This document shows, in pieces, positions 1 to 5,735 of a DNA stretch of 5,948 bases. Within the stretch, counting starts at the first letter, position 1; each line of letters begins with the position of its first letter. Under the pieces are notes generated by a model that saw nothing but the letters and a program-made list of their open reading frames with translations, was not told the origin of the DNA and did no database searches. Origin of the DNA: Desulfobacteraceae bacterium (GTDB lineage Bacteria > Desulfobacterota > DSM-4660 > Desulfatiglandales > Desulfatiglandaceae); the NCBI GenBank assembly GCA_030597505.1, contig JAUVRS010000177.1:1-5948 (forward strand), in the 5' to 3' direction. Made by a program: the position numbers and the translations under genes.

Positions 1-933
1 ATCCCTGCCAGCCCATTTATCTTCCTCTTCCCTGCTCCTGTATTTGTACGAACTCCCGGCCAGGGCACCGCTGTGGTGGTAAAAGCGGTATGTTTTGGCC
101 TCTATCAGAAAAGGAAAAGATTTTTTGCGTGTTTTTTCAATAGCTTCCGTCATGGCCAGGTATACCGCAACCGGCTCCATTCCATCGATAATCAGGCTGT
201 CAATGCCGTCGCTGAGGCTCCTCCGGCCGCTATCGGCAACATACGACCCATCTTTGCTGGAGGTGCCAACGGCATACTGGTTGTTTTCAACAAAAAAAAT
301 CACCGGAACGTTCCACAATGCAGCCAGGTTGGCTGCCTCATGAAAACAGCCCTGATTGATTGCGCCGTCACCAAAGATCGAGAAAACAACGGTGTCACGT
401 TGGCACAACTTTTCGGCCCAAGCCGTTCCTGCTGCCAGAGGTATACCCCCGCCAACAATTCCGTTACAGCCAAGGTTCCCCGACTCCGCGTGGTAGAGGT
501 GCATTGACCCCCCCCTCCCATTGCACCAACCAGCGGCCAGCCCCATTATTTCTGCAAGGGTCTTGTTTACGGCCTCCTGCATGGGAGATGTCATTTCATC
601 TTTGAGGGGGTTAAATTCGGCGGATGAATAATACATCAAGATTTTGGCCAGAAAATGGCCGTGGGCCCGATGGGAAGATCCAACCAGATCGGTCTTTTTG
701 AGGGCTGTCCCCACGGCGGCGGCAACGGCCTCCTGACCAATGCTGGAATGGACGGGTCCATAGACCAGGTCTTCCCTCACTAAATCCAGGAGTACGGTCT
801 CAAATTTGCGTACCAGGTGGAGAAAAAAGGTCATTCGGACCAGGGTCGTACCGTCGATTTTTAACATATCTTTTTCGTTCACTTCGAAACGTTTGCATAC
901 AGCCGGTGGTTTTACATTGATTTTTCTGCTCAT
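1..933 (-). CDS. TPP-dependent dehydrogenase E1 component, alpha subunit (acetoin or pyruvate type), 3' end cut by the window
   Basis: The reading frame is open for 311 codons from ATG at 931-933 to the window edge, so the C-terminus is missing. It encodes the alpha chain of an E1 enzyme, which decarboxylates a 2-oxo acid or cleaves acetoin on thiamine pyrophosphate and passes the acyl group to an E2 lipoyl protein. Visible hallmarks are IGQEA (65-69), SHRAHGH (87-93), GRGGSMH (139-145), NGIVGGGIPLAAG (157-169), and the TPP/Mg motif GDG (188-190), then 26 residues, then NN (217-218). The C-terminal part has YHHSGALAGS (285-294) and YRSREEEDKW (298-307), typical of the end of this family. Between HG (91-92) and GRGG (139-142) there are 46 residues, about 20 more than in ordinary AcoA/PdhA proteins. 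The start is set by GAGGTG, 4 bases upstream. A beta-subunit gene would be expected just beyond position 1. The family is sure; whether the substrate is acetoin, pyruvate or a branched-chain 2-oxo acid is not decided. Confidence 0.94.
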   Translation of the reverse strand, partial: MSRKINVKPPAVCKRFEVNEKDMLKIDGTTLVRMTFFLHLVRKFETVLLDLVREDLVYGPVHSSIGQEAVAAAVGTALKKTDLVGSSHRAHGHFLAKILMYYSSAEFNPLKDEMTSPMQEAVNKTLAEIMGLAAGWCNGRGGSMHLYHAESGNLGCNGIVGGGIPLAAGTAWAEKLCQRDTVVFSIFGDGAINQGCFHEAANLAALWNVPVIFFVENNQYAVGTSSKDGSYVADSGRRSLSDGIDSLIIDGMEPVAVYLAMTEAIEKTRKKSFPFLIEAKTYRFYHHSGALAGSSYKYRSREEEDKWAGRD

Positions 934-937
934 CTGT

Positions 938-943
938 CACCTC
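938..943 (-). promoter_or_regulatory. Ribosome binding site of the E1-alpha gene
   Basis: The minus strand reads GAGGTG followed by ACAG and then ATG at 933. This is a good Shine-Dalgarno match at close spacing and fixes the start codon against the GTG-initiated and ATG-initiated ORFs that overlap it in other frames. Confidence 0.7.
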
Positions 944-960
944 AATCTGAAATAAATCAT

Positions 961-1057
961 GGGGATTGGGTTGCCCCCTGATATCGCTCTTTGTACACTC
1001 TTCGCCGGTTCTCTTATGCTGCCTTTTCGATCGGGGAACGTCAATCCCCAACCGGCG
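961..1057 (-). promoter_or_regulatory. Structured leader upstream of E1-alpha with competing inverted repeats
   Basis: Perfect 8-bp arms lie at 1050-1057 and 1003-1010 (minus strand CGCCGGTT and AACCGGCG). Inside them GGGGA (minus strand from 1049) can pair with TCCCC (ending at 1033). The same minus-strand GGGGATTG (1049-1042) is also perfectly complementary to CAATCCCC at 968-961, which lies about 17 bases upstream of the ribosome site. The two pairings exclude each other, as in a regulated leader RNA. The sequence shows the complementarity; a regulatory role is inference, and I recognise no known riboswitch class. Confidence 0.35.
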
Positions 1058-1079
1058 CATATAGGACAGCAAGTCTTCC

Positions 1080-1095
1080 AGCAATGGAAAAGCCA
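1080..1095 (-). promoter_or_regulatory. Candidate sigma-54 (-24/-12) promoter for E1-alpha
   Basis: The minus strand reads TGGCTTTTCCATTGCT, that is TGGC, 7 bases, TTGCT. The invariant GG and GC are exactly 10 bases apart, as required for RpoN. Against TGGCAC-N5-TTGCW only the AC after TGGC is missing. Transcription would begin near 1069, giving a leader of about 136 nt that contains the inverted repeats at 961-1057. Acetoin dehydrogenase operons in Bacillus, Cupriavidus and others use sigma-54 with the activator AcoR, so the location fits. No activator gene is in the window and an upstream activator site would fall inside the kinase gene. Confidence 0.45.
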
Positions 1096-1144
1096 CTTAT
1101 TTATTTCGATATGGAAAGCCGGGTCCTCTGGGCTCGGATCTTTA

Positions 1145-2668
1145 CTATAACCGGGCCAGTTCTTCATAACTCGGCTTAAGTAATGGATAAAGCGATTGCA
1201 AAAACTTAAAATATCTATTGTATTTTTCTACGCGATCCTTTTCGGGTACCACTTTATCGCCCGTATGGATAAGGTTTGCACAGGCCTCCTGCAGATCTTT
1301 AAAGACACCGGCGCCAACACCACCCAGAATCGCGGCGCCAAAGGCAGCTCCGCCCTCATCAGACGCCATGGTTACAATGGGTTCCCCGCTAACATTAGCC
1401 AGTATATCCAGCCACAGTTTGGACTTTGAGCCCCCACCGGTTGCGCGTATTTCTCCGATGGATATGTTCAGCTCTCGCATGACATCCAAACAGTCACGGA
1501 AGCAGTATGAAACGCCTTCCAATATTGATCGCACAATATGATCATTGGTATGACCGGCGTGGAGGCCAAAAAACACACCTCTTGCATTCGTATTCGTATG
1601 AGGGTGTCTTTCTCCTGCTAAATAGGGTAGAAATATTAGCTTCTCGCTTCCTTCCGGGATACGGGATGCATGCTTCTCCAAAACAGTGTAAACACTTTCG
1701 CCGGTTTTGCTTGCCTCGGCTTTGGCCCAATCAGAAAAATTGTCCAGATACCATTGATATGAACCGGCTGCAGAGTTGATGACAGCCAAAACGCTCCATT
1801 TTCCGGGGGCGGCATGGCAAAACGAGTTCACTCTGCCTGCCGGATCGTATTTGATCTCGTTTGTGGCGGCATAGATGACCCCTGATGTTCCAATTGAATA
1901 AGTCGCTATACCTTCATCTACAATGCCGTTACCTATGGCAGCTGCTGCCTGATCTCCGGCCCCGCCTGCAACCGGGATACCCGAAGGCAATCCTGTTTCT
2001 TCAGCGGCTTTTTTTGATACTTTGCCGGAGATTTCGGGTGACTCAACCAGATTAGGCAAGATATCTTTATCAACTTCCAGCATCTCGACTATTTCAGGAG
2101 ACCATTGCCTTTTATGGATATTTAAGAACAGGGTACCGGAGGCATCTGTCATATCCGTGACAAACTCACCTGTTAACTTAAAGCGAATATAGTCTTTTGG
2201 GAGCATGAGTTTATAAATCTTTTCATAATTCTCCGGTTCATTATCTCTGACCCACATCAGTTTGCATGCCGTAAAATAGGGCGCACATGACGTGGCAGCA
2301 ATTTTTAAAAGCCGCTCGCCTCCAACCTTATGTAAAATATATTCTGACTGGTCAGCAGTTCGTTGATCATTCCACAAAATACAGGGCCGGATTACGTTGT
2401 AGCCCCTGTCAAGAAGAACAAGCCCATGATACATTCCTGACAACCCGATCCCTTTTATTTCCGAAGGTTTTATCCTATTCGAACGGAACATTCCCCGGAT
2501 ACAGGTTACGGTAGCAGTCCACCAATCTTTTGGATTCTGTTCGAACCAGCTGGGAGAAGGCGAGCTTATAGGGTAGGAACTGGTCTCGTCTGAGAGGAGT
2601 TTCCCCTCTTCGGATAAGATAATTACCTTAACACCTGATGTACCCACATCAATTCCCATTAGATACAT
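1145..2668 (-). CDS. xylB: Xylulokinase-type FGGY carbohydrate kinase
   Basis: This 507-residue cytoplasmic FGGY kinase would phosphorylate a ketose such as D-xylulose with ATP, feeding the pentose phosphate pathway. The N-terminal phosphate loop DVGTSGVKV is at 7-15, ILWNDQR at 97-103, LPKDYIRFKLTGEF at 156-169, and TDMTDASGT at 171-179. The catalytic base is Asp239 in AGGAGDQAAAA. SIGTSG is at 258-263, FLPYLAGERHPH at 346-357, and the ATP-side signature GGGSKSKLWLDILANVSG at 411-428. Length and motif order match E. coli XylB (484 aa). The start at 2668 has AAAGGAG 9 bases upstream; Met4 would be too far from it. One departure is GMYHG (78-82) where XylB has GQMHG, a sugar-site segment, so a related ketose or deoxy-ketose substrate is possible. 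It lies 85 bp after a transporter gene and 211 bp before E1-alpha, all on one strand, with its own promoter. Kinase function is sure, xylulose specificity likely. Confidence 0.93.
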   Translation of the reverse strand: MYLMGIDVGTSGVKVIILSEEGKLLSDETSSYPISSPSPSWFEQNPKDWWTATVTCIRGMFRSNRIKPSEIKGIGLSGMYHGLVLLDRGYNVIRPCILWNDQRTADQSEYILHKVGGERLLKIAATSCAPYFTACKLMWVRDNEPENYEKIYKLMLPKDYIRFKLTGEFVTDMTDASGTLFLNIHKRQWSPEIVEMLEVDKDILPNLVESPEISGKVSKKAAEETGLPSGIPVAGGAGDQAAAAIGNGIVDEGIATYSIGTSGVIYAATNEIKYDPAGRVNSFCHAAPGKWSVLAVINSAAGSYQWYLDNFSDWAKAEASKTGESVYTVLEKHASRIPEGSEKLIFLPYLAGERHPHTNTNARGVFFGLHAGHTNDHIVRSILEGVSYCFRDCLDVMRELNISIGEIRATGGGSKSKLWLDILANVSGEPIVTMASDEGGAAFGAAILGGVGAGVFKDLQEACANLIHTGDKVVPEKDRVEKYNRYFKFLQSLYPLLKPSYEELARL

Positions 2669-2677
2669 AAAGATTTT

Positions 2678-2684
2678 CTCCTTT
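2678..2684 (-). promoter_or_regulatory. Ribosome binding site of xylB
   Basis: Minus-strand AAAGGAG lies 9 bases upstream of the ATG at 2668. It favours this start over the in-frame ATG three codons later. Confidence 0.7.
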
Positions 2685-2706
2685 CAGTCATTTGTGGTGG
2701 TTCAAA

Positions 2707-2735
2707 CGTATATGAAAACAAAGGAACGGTGTCAA
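2707..2735 (-). promoter_or_regulatory. Near-consensus sigma-70 promoter of xylB
   Basis: The minus strand has a perfect -35 TTGACA (2735-2730), a 17-bp spacer and -10 TATACG (2712-2707). Transcription would start near 2700, giving a leader of about 30 nt that carries the AAAGGAG site. The promoter fills most of the 85-bp gap after the transporter stop, so the kinase can be expressed apart from the transporter. I see no clear operator or intrinsic terminator in the gap. Confidence 0.6.
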
Positions 2736-2753
2736 TTTAATAGTTTTAAACTT

Positions 2754-4028
2754 TTAAGACGGCGCCGGTGAACTCAATTTTGGAGGAACATAATCGAACA
2801 AAAAGAAATATATAAGTATTGTCCCTGTAATCGTCAGTGCACCACCAGTAAGAAAGATAGTGGGTACACCAAGACTATCCATAACTATACCCGAAATAAT
2901 GGGTGAAATGGTCATTCCAAGGCTCCACCCTGTTTCAGTTAAACCCAATAAAGAGCCCATCCCTTTGGTTCTTCCTATCTGACCCGTAATAACAAATCCA
3001 GCCGGCATTGCAATGCCATTGCCCAGCCCCATAATAATATTAAGAAATAAAATCATTGAGAAACTATCGGCAAATGACATTCCAAAAACCACCAATCCTG
3101 AAACAAAAGTACCCACAATTATCATGTATTTGGGGTTAATTCTATCCGCAAGTCGCCCACAAGTTCGCTGTAAAAATGCAATCAGAAAAATATTAGCGCC
3201 TAAAACAATTCCCACCTGAGAACTGGAAAGTTGAATTTGCAGGGCAAGGATCGGTAAAAACGCATATACACACCCCTGGCCGGCGGCGACGAAAAACCGT
3301 AATAGAAAAAGCCCCTGAACAGCCCGGTGTTTTAAAAGACTTTTGATGGGGGCCAGTTCTTGCTGCGGGTGTGACGAATGACCTTGGGTGTTTCGGGGGA
3401 TAAAGGCGATAACGCCCATTAAGGTAAACAAAGCCAGTCCGCCCATGGTATAAAAGGCCACATACATACCAAAGTAGTCCAGGATGACTCCTCCAAGCAC
3501 AGGGCCTACGCCCAAACCCAACATTACAGCCATATTCAGCGTGCCCATGTAGAGACCCAGTTGTCGTTGTGGGGCTATATCCGCTGCCAATGCCATGGCA
3601 ACGGGGACAACCAGCACAGAGGTGAACCCGTGGAGGAGACGGACAAAAATAAGCATCTCAACCTGTGTTGAGAGAACATAAAGAACCGATACCACTGCAT
3701 AGAGAAAAAGCCCCGAAACAATAAAAGGTTTTCGGCCCCAACGGTCTGAAAACCGTCCTGAGAAAGGGTTGAATAGCGTTCGCGTTATACTGAAGGCGGC
3801 TATAATCAGCCCCACTTGAAACCCGCTTGCTCCCAGTTGCACCGCATATACGGGTACCAAGGGCCAGATGATACCTAGCCCTGTCATGGCAACCCCTACT
3901 GATGCGGATAACAAAAAGAGAATCAAGGAAGGAGAAAGATCAGAAAGATAGGTAACCCGGCTTTTATCCGTATCGAACTCGTCCGCGGCACAAGGAGGGT
4001 TATTGAATCGGTTTTTGTGGTCCTTCAT
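2754..4028 (-). CDS. MFS transporter, 12 TM, drug/H+ antiporter (DHA1)-like
   Basis: This inner-membrane protein of 424 residues from the chosen start most likely exports small molecules in exchange for protons. Twelve hydrophobic segments can be counted, the first at about 33-61. The MFS motif A GRFSDRWGRKP lies between TM2 and TM3 (91-101), and its second-half copy GRLADRINPK at 291-300. TM4 carries RLLHG (130-134, motif B region). TM5 has GLGVGPVLGG (171-180), matching antiporter motif C (GP..GG), which points to export rather than sugar uptake. A polar loop at about 211-234 joins the two six-helix halves. The frame is open back to an ATG at 4130, but the extra 34 residues are polar, have no ribosome site and do not look like MFS sequence. 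ATG at 4028 follows only a weak AAAGA, so the start is uncertain. It diverges from the Fsr-like gene and precedes xylB on the same strand. The substrate is unknown. Confidence 0.93.
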   Translation of the reverse strand: MKDHKNRFNNPPCAADEFDTDKSRVTYLSDLSPSLILFLLSASVGVAMTGLGIIWPLVPVYAVQLGASGFQVGLIIAAFSITRTLFNPFSGRFSDRWGRKPFIVSGLFLYAVVSVLYVLSTQVEMLIFVRLLHGFTSVLVVPVAMALAADIAPQRQLGLYMGTLNMAVMLGLGVGPVLGGVILDYFGMYVAFYTMGGLALFTLMGVIAFIPRNTQGHSSHPQQELAPIKSLLKHRAVQGLFLLRFFVAAGQGCVYAFLPILALQIQLSSSQVGIVLGANIFLIAFLQRTCGRLADRINPKYMIIVGTFVSGLVVFGMSFADSFSMILFLNIIMGLGNGIAMPAGFVITGQIGRTKGMGSLLGLTETGWSLGMTISPIISGIVMDSLGVPTIFLTGGALTITGTILIYFFLFDYVPPKLSSPAPS

Positions 4029-4198
4029 GTGTATCTTTGATCTATATTTGGTGTTATGATTTTTGTTTGATCCAATTAAGCTTTGAGACCCGCAAAAATA
4101 TTGTCCGGAATGTTTGGTTGAGAATTGCATTGGGGGAGCATAATCAAATTCCGGGTAACGGTTGGGATAGTTATCAAGGCATAATCACGGGCCAGGAC

Positions 4199-4227
4199 AA
4201 TGTCGATGTTCCATCTGGGATTGTCAA
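4199..4227 (-). promoter_or_regulatory. Weak candidate promoter for the minus-strand MFS gene
   Basis: The minus strand has a perfect -35 TTGACA (4227-4222), but 17 bp further the -10 is only GACATT, 3 of 6 matches. The leader to the chosen start at 4028 would be about 160 nt. A nearer promoter cannot be excluded. Confidence 0.25.
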
Positions 4228-4266
4228 GGAGAATTGATGCGTCAGTGTGGTTTAGTAAACATCTGA
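4226..4266 (+). other. Possible 9-codon leader peptide with a strong ribosome site
   Basis: AAGGAG (4226-4231) stands 5 bases before ATG at 4237, which opens a 9-codon ORF (MRQCGLVNI) ending with TGA at 4264-4266. The ATG shares bases with the TGA ending a 66-codon ORF in another frame (TGATG), a junction typical of coupled genes. A hairpin with a T-rich tail follows 20 bases later. The arrangement resembles a leader peptide with attenuator, or the scar of a lost operon; either is inference, and chance remains possible. Confidence 0.22.
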
Positions 4267-4288
4267 AAGAAGTGGCTGGACACTACCT

Positions 4289-4310
4289 GCCTTTTTTGAG
4301 GCTTCTTTTT
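4289..4310 (+). terminator. Weak terminator-like hairpin
   Basis: GCCT (4289-4292) pairs with AGGC (4299-4302) around a 6-base loop and is followed by TTCTTTTT. The stem is short for an intrinsic terminator. An alternative pairing joins AAAGAAG (4266-4272) with CTTCTTT (4302-4308). No plus-strand gene ends just upstream, so if it works it would attenuate a leader transcript. Confidence 0.25.
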
Positions 4311-4327
4311 GCCCACAAGATATGGCC

Positions 4328-4355
4328 TTGACTTCTCCCTTTTAATACATTTAAC
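4328..4355 (+). promoter_or_regulatory. Candidate sigma-70 promoter of the Fsr-like gene
   Basis: TTGACT (4328-4333) is followed after 16 bp by TTTAAC (4350-4355), giving 5 of 6 and 4 of 6 matches. Transcription would start near 4362 and leave a leader of about 105 nt holding the hairpin at 4428-4450. Confidence 0.35.
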
Positions 4356-4371
4356 TCTTTAGCTTCCATCC

Positions 4372-4470
4372 ATGCGGGCATGTCCAGAGGAGGCCTGCAA
4401 GGGCAAAGATCATTCAAGAAATAGGGCCCGGGGACAGGTCTTTTTCCCGGAGACTGTGGTGACCGGATGA
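4372..4470 (+). other. Possible 32-codon upstream ORF overlapping the Fsr-like gene by ATGA
   Basis: ATG at 4372 opens 32 codons ending with TGA at 4468-4470, which overlaps the transporter's ATG (4467-4469) in the classical coupling arrangement. The peptide starts MRACPEEACKGK, has two cysteines, is basic in the middle and ends FFPETVVTG. No Shine-Dalgarno site precedes it and I recognise no family. It could couple translation of the transporter, or be chance. Confidence 0.2.
4428..4450 (+). promoter_or_regulatory. Hairpin just upstream of the Fsr-like start
   Basis: CCGGGGA (4428-4434) can pair with TTCCCGG (4444-4450), seven pairs including one G-U, around a 9-base loop. It ends 7 bases before the GGTGA that probably serves as ribosome site (4458-4462), so it could influence initiation. 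It has no T tail and is not a terminator. Confidence 0.3.
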
Positions 4471-5669
4471 GTTTTAAGACGCGTCAAAACAATAGAAGGA
4501 CAAGTGCCAATCTAAAAGTTATTTTTTTATTGGCTCTTGTTCATTTTATCGGCGACTTCTATGCCTCGTTTGTTAACCCGCTCCTCCCCCTGTTTATGGA
4601 CAAATTTTCCCTCACCCTGACACAAATCGGCCTTATCACGGGAATTAGCCGAATTCTGGCATTTGTTGTCCAGCCTTCGGTGGGCTATGCTGCGGATCGT
4701 CACCAGGGACGTATGTTTATTCTTGGCGGGCCCTTGTTGGTTCTCGTGTTTATTCCCCTTTTGGGGATTGCACCCAGTTTTTATATTCTGCTCCTTTTTA
4801 TATCATTGGGATCAATCGGGACATCCATGTTTCACCCGCCATGTGCCGGTATGGTTGCTTCCTATTCGGGACGACATCTTGGACTGTCCATGTCTTTTTT
4901 TATCCTGGGGGGAACCCTGGCCTTTGGAACCGGACCGCTTTTTATAACCTATTACACCCAGTTATATGGTCTGGCTGCTATGCCATTCACAATGATCATA
5001 GGGCTTACAGCCGTCCTCTTTCTTCTTATAACCGTGCCAAAACCCAACATAGAGGGCTTCAACAACCTCGGGTTTTTTGGATCTATAAAAGAGGTGCTGG
5101 GGGGAGTCTGGAAATCGATTGTGCTAATCTGGTTGGTAATGGTATTTCGGGCGTTTGTGGGGCAGTCTTTTTTGACTTTTATCCCGGTACTCTACTCACA
5201 GGAAAATTATTCCCTGGTCTCTATCGGGACCATAGTATCCCTGTTTACCGTAGGTGGGGCAATCAGCGGCCTTCTTGCCGGGCATCTGTCTGACAGGATT
5301 GGTTACAAACCGGTTTTTCTTGTTTCCCTGTCCCTTTCAACCTTGAGCCTTTACCTCCTGCTCGGTCTTCCAGGGGATTGGGCGGATGTCACCTCTTCCT
5401 TTGCAGGGTTTATGCTTTTGGCCACCTTACCTCTGGGGGTGGCCATGGCACAAGAGTTGGCCCCCGGGGGGAAATCCATGGTATCGAGTCTTATGATGGG
5501 GCTGGCTTTTGGGACCGGAGGGATGATGACACCGCTTGCGGGAAAACTGGCTGACATTTTTTCAATCCGACCTGTTCTCAGCGTTGTGGCAGTGGTGCCG
5601 TTACTTACAATCCCTCTTGTTGCCTTCTTCCCCGGCAGAAAAATAATGTATCGCGGCTCTGCTGACTGA
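4467..5669 (+). CDS. MFS transporter of the fosmidomycin-resistance (Fsr) type
   Basis: This 400-residue, 12-TM inner-membrane protein resembles E. coli Fsr, a proton-driven exporter that confers fosmidomycin resistance when overexpressed. From the N-terminus it shows HFIGDFYASFVNPLLPLF (26-43), FSLTLTQIGLITG (47-59), motif A-like GYAADRHQGR (73-82), SIGTSMFHP (116-124; Fsr has GSSVFHPE), GRHLGLSMSFFILGG (135-149), second-half motif AGHLSDRIGYKP (271-282), AQELAPG (328-334; Fsr AQELLPG), and SLMMGLAFGTGGM (341-353), nearly the Fsr segment. After FHP this protein has Pro-Cys where E. coli has Glu. The start ATG is preceded by GGTGA at 4 bases, a modest site, and GGAG 14 bases away is too far. 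No other start fits. Length equals the family norm (about 400). It diverges from the DHA1-like gene. Physiological substrate is unknown; many Fsr homologues are annotated only as MFS. Confidence 0.94.
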   Translation: MSFKTRQNNRRTSANLKVIFLLALVHFIGDFYASFVNPLLPLFMDKFSLTLTQIGLITGISRILAFVVQPSVGYAADRHQGRMFILGGPLLVLVFIPLLGIAPSFYILLLFISLGSIGTSMFHPPCAGMVASYSGRHLGLSMSFFILGGTLAFGTGPLFITYYTQLYGLAAMPFTMIIGLTAVLFLLITVPKPNIEGFNNLGFFGSIKEVLGGVWKSIVLIWLVMVFRAFVGQSFLTFIPVLYSQENYSLVSIGTIVSLFTVGGAISGLLAGHLSDRIGYKPVFLVSLSLSTLSLYLLLGLPGDWADVTSSFAGFMLLATLPLGVAMAQELAPGGKSMVSSLMMGLAFGTGGMMTPLAGKLADIFSIRPVLSVVAVVPLLTIPLVAFFPGRKIMYRGSAD

Positions 5670-5689
5670 CCTTCCGCCGGGGGACCTGA

Positions 5690-5713
5690 TTTTGAACCAA
5701 CCGTTCTTCAAAA
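5690..5713. repeat. Inverted repeat after the Fsr-like stop
   Basis: TTTTGAA (5690-5696) and TTCAAAA (5707-5713) are perfect 7-bp arms around a 10-base spacer, starting 21 bp after the stop codon. Without a T tail it is a poor terminator. The right arm overlaps the -35 of the promoter candidate at 5707-5735, so it could be an operator. Confidence 0.3.
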
Positions 5714-5735
5714 GGCCAATCGGATTATATATATT
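5707..5735 (+). promoter_or_regulatory. Candidate sigma-70 promoter reading toward the right edge
   Basis: TTCAAA (5707-5712), 17 bp, then TATATT (5730-5735) gives 4 of 6 and 5 of 6 matches with ideal spacing in an AT-rich stretch. Any gene it serves is mostly outside the window. Confidence 0.28.

Larger units (their letters stand above)
4029..4466. other. Divergent intergenic region between the two transporter genes
   Basis: This stretch of 438 bp has no convincing full gene. It holds the probable control signals of both transporters: a minus-strand TTGACA at 4222-4227, a plus-strand promoter candidate at 4328-4355, a 9-codon ORF with a good ribosome site at 4237, a terminator-like hairpin at 4289-4310, a hairpin at 4428-4450, and a 32-codon ORF overlapping the Fsr-like gene. 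Short open frames on both strands here overlap one another, so at most a few can be real. It could also contain the remains of a decayed gene. Confidence 0.6.

Noticed and set aside
73..507. 144-codon plus-strand frame opposite E1-alpha
   Set aside because: It is antisense to the conserved E1-alpha motifs, including the GDG...NN region, and has no recognisable domain or ribosome site.
1120..1138. Possible terminator stem after xylB (CCGGGTCC / GGGCTCGG)
   Set aside because: Two mismatches in eight pairs and no T tract on either side.
800..1167. Two overlapping minus-strand frames between xylB and E1-alpha
   Set aside because: One starts at GTG and overlaps E1-alpha by more than 130 bases, the other overlaps the xylB end; neither resembles a known protein and the area is better explained as promoter plus leader.
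4029..4130. N-terminal extension of the DHA1-like transporter to the ATG at 4130
   Set aside because: The added 34 residues are polar and un-MFS-like, and no ribosome site precedes the ATG. The start at 4028 is preferred although its own site is weak.
4037..4237. 66-codon plus-strand frame in the divergent region
   Set aside because: It overlaps the 5' end of the minus-strand transporter frame, has no ribosome site and no family I recognise. Its only notable feature is the TGATG junction, reported separately.
4283..4381. 32-codon minus-strand frame, basic at the C-terminus (ending RSLKKGR)
   Set aside because: It looks protein-like, but has no Shine-Dalgarno site and is antisense to other candidates in the same region; not enough support to call.
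4841..5293. 150-codon plus-strand frame inside the Fsr-like gene
   Set aside because: It is an out-of-frame shadow of clear transmembrane coding sequence.
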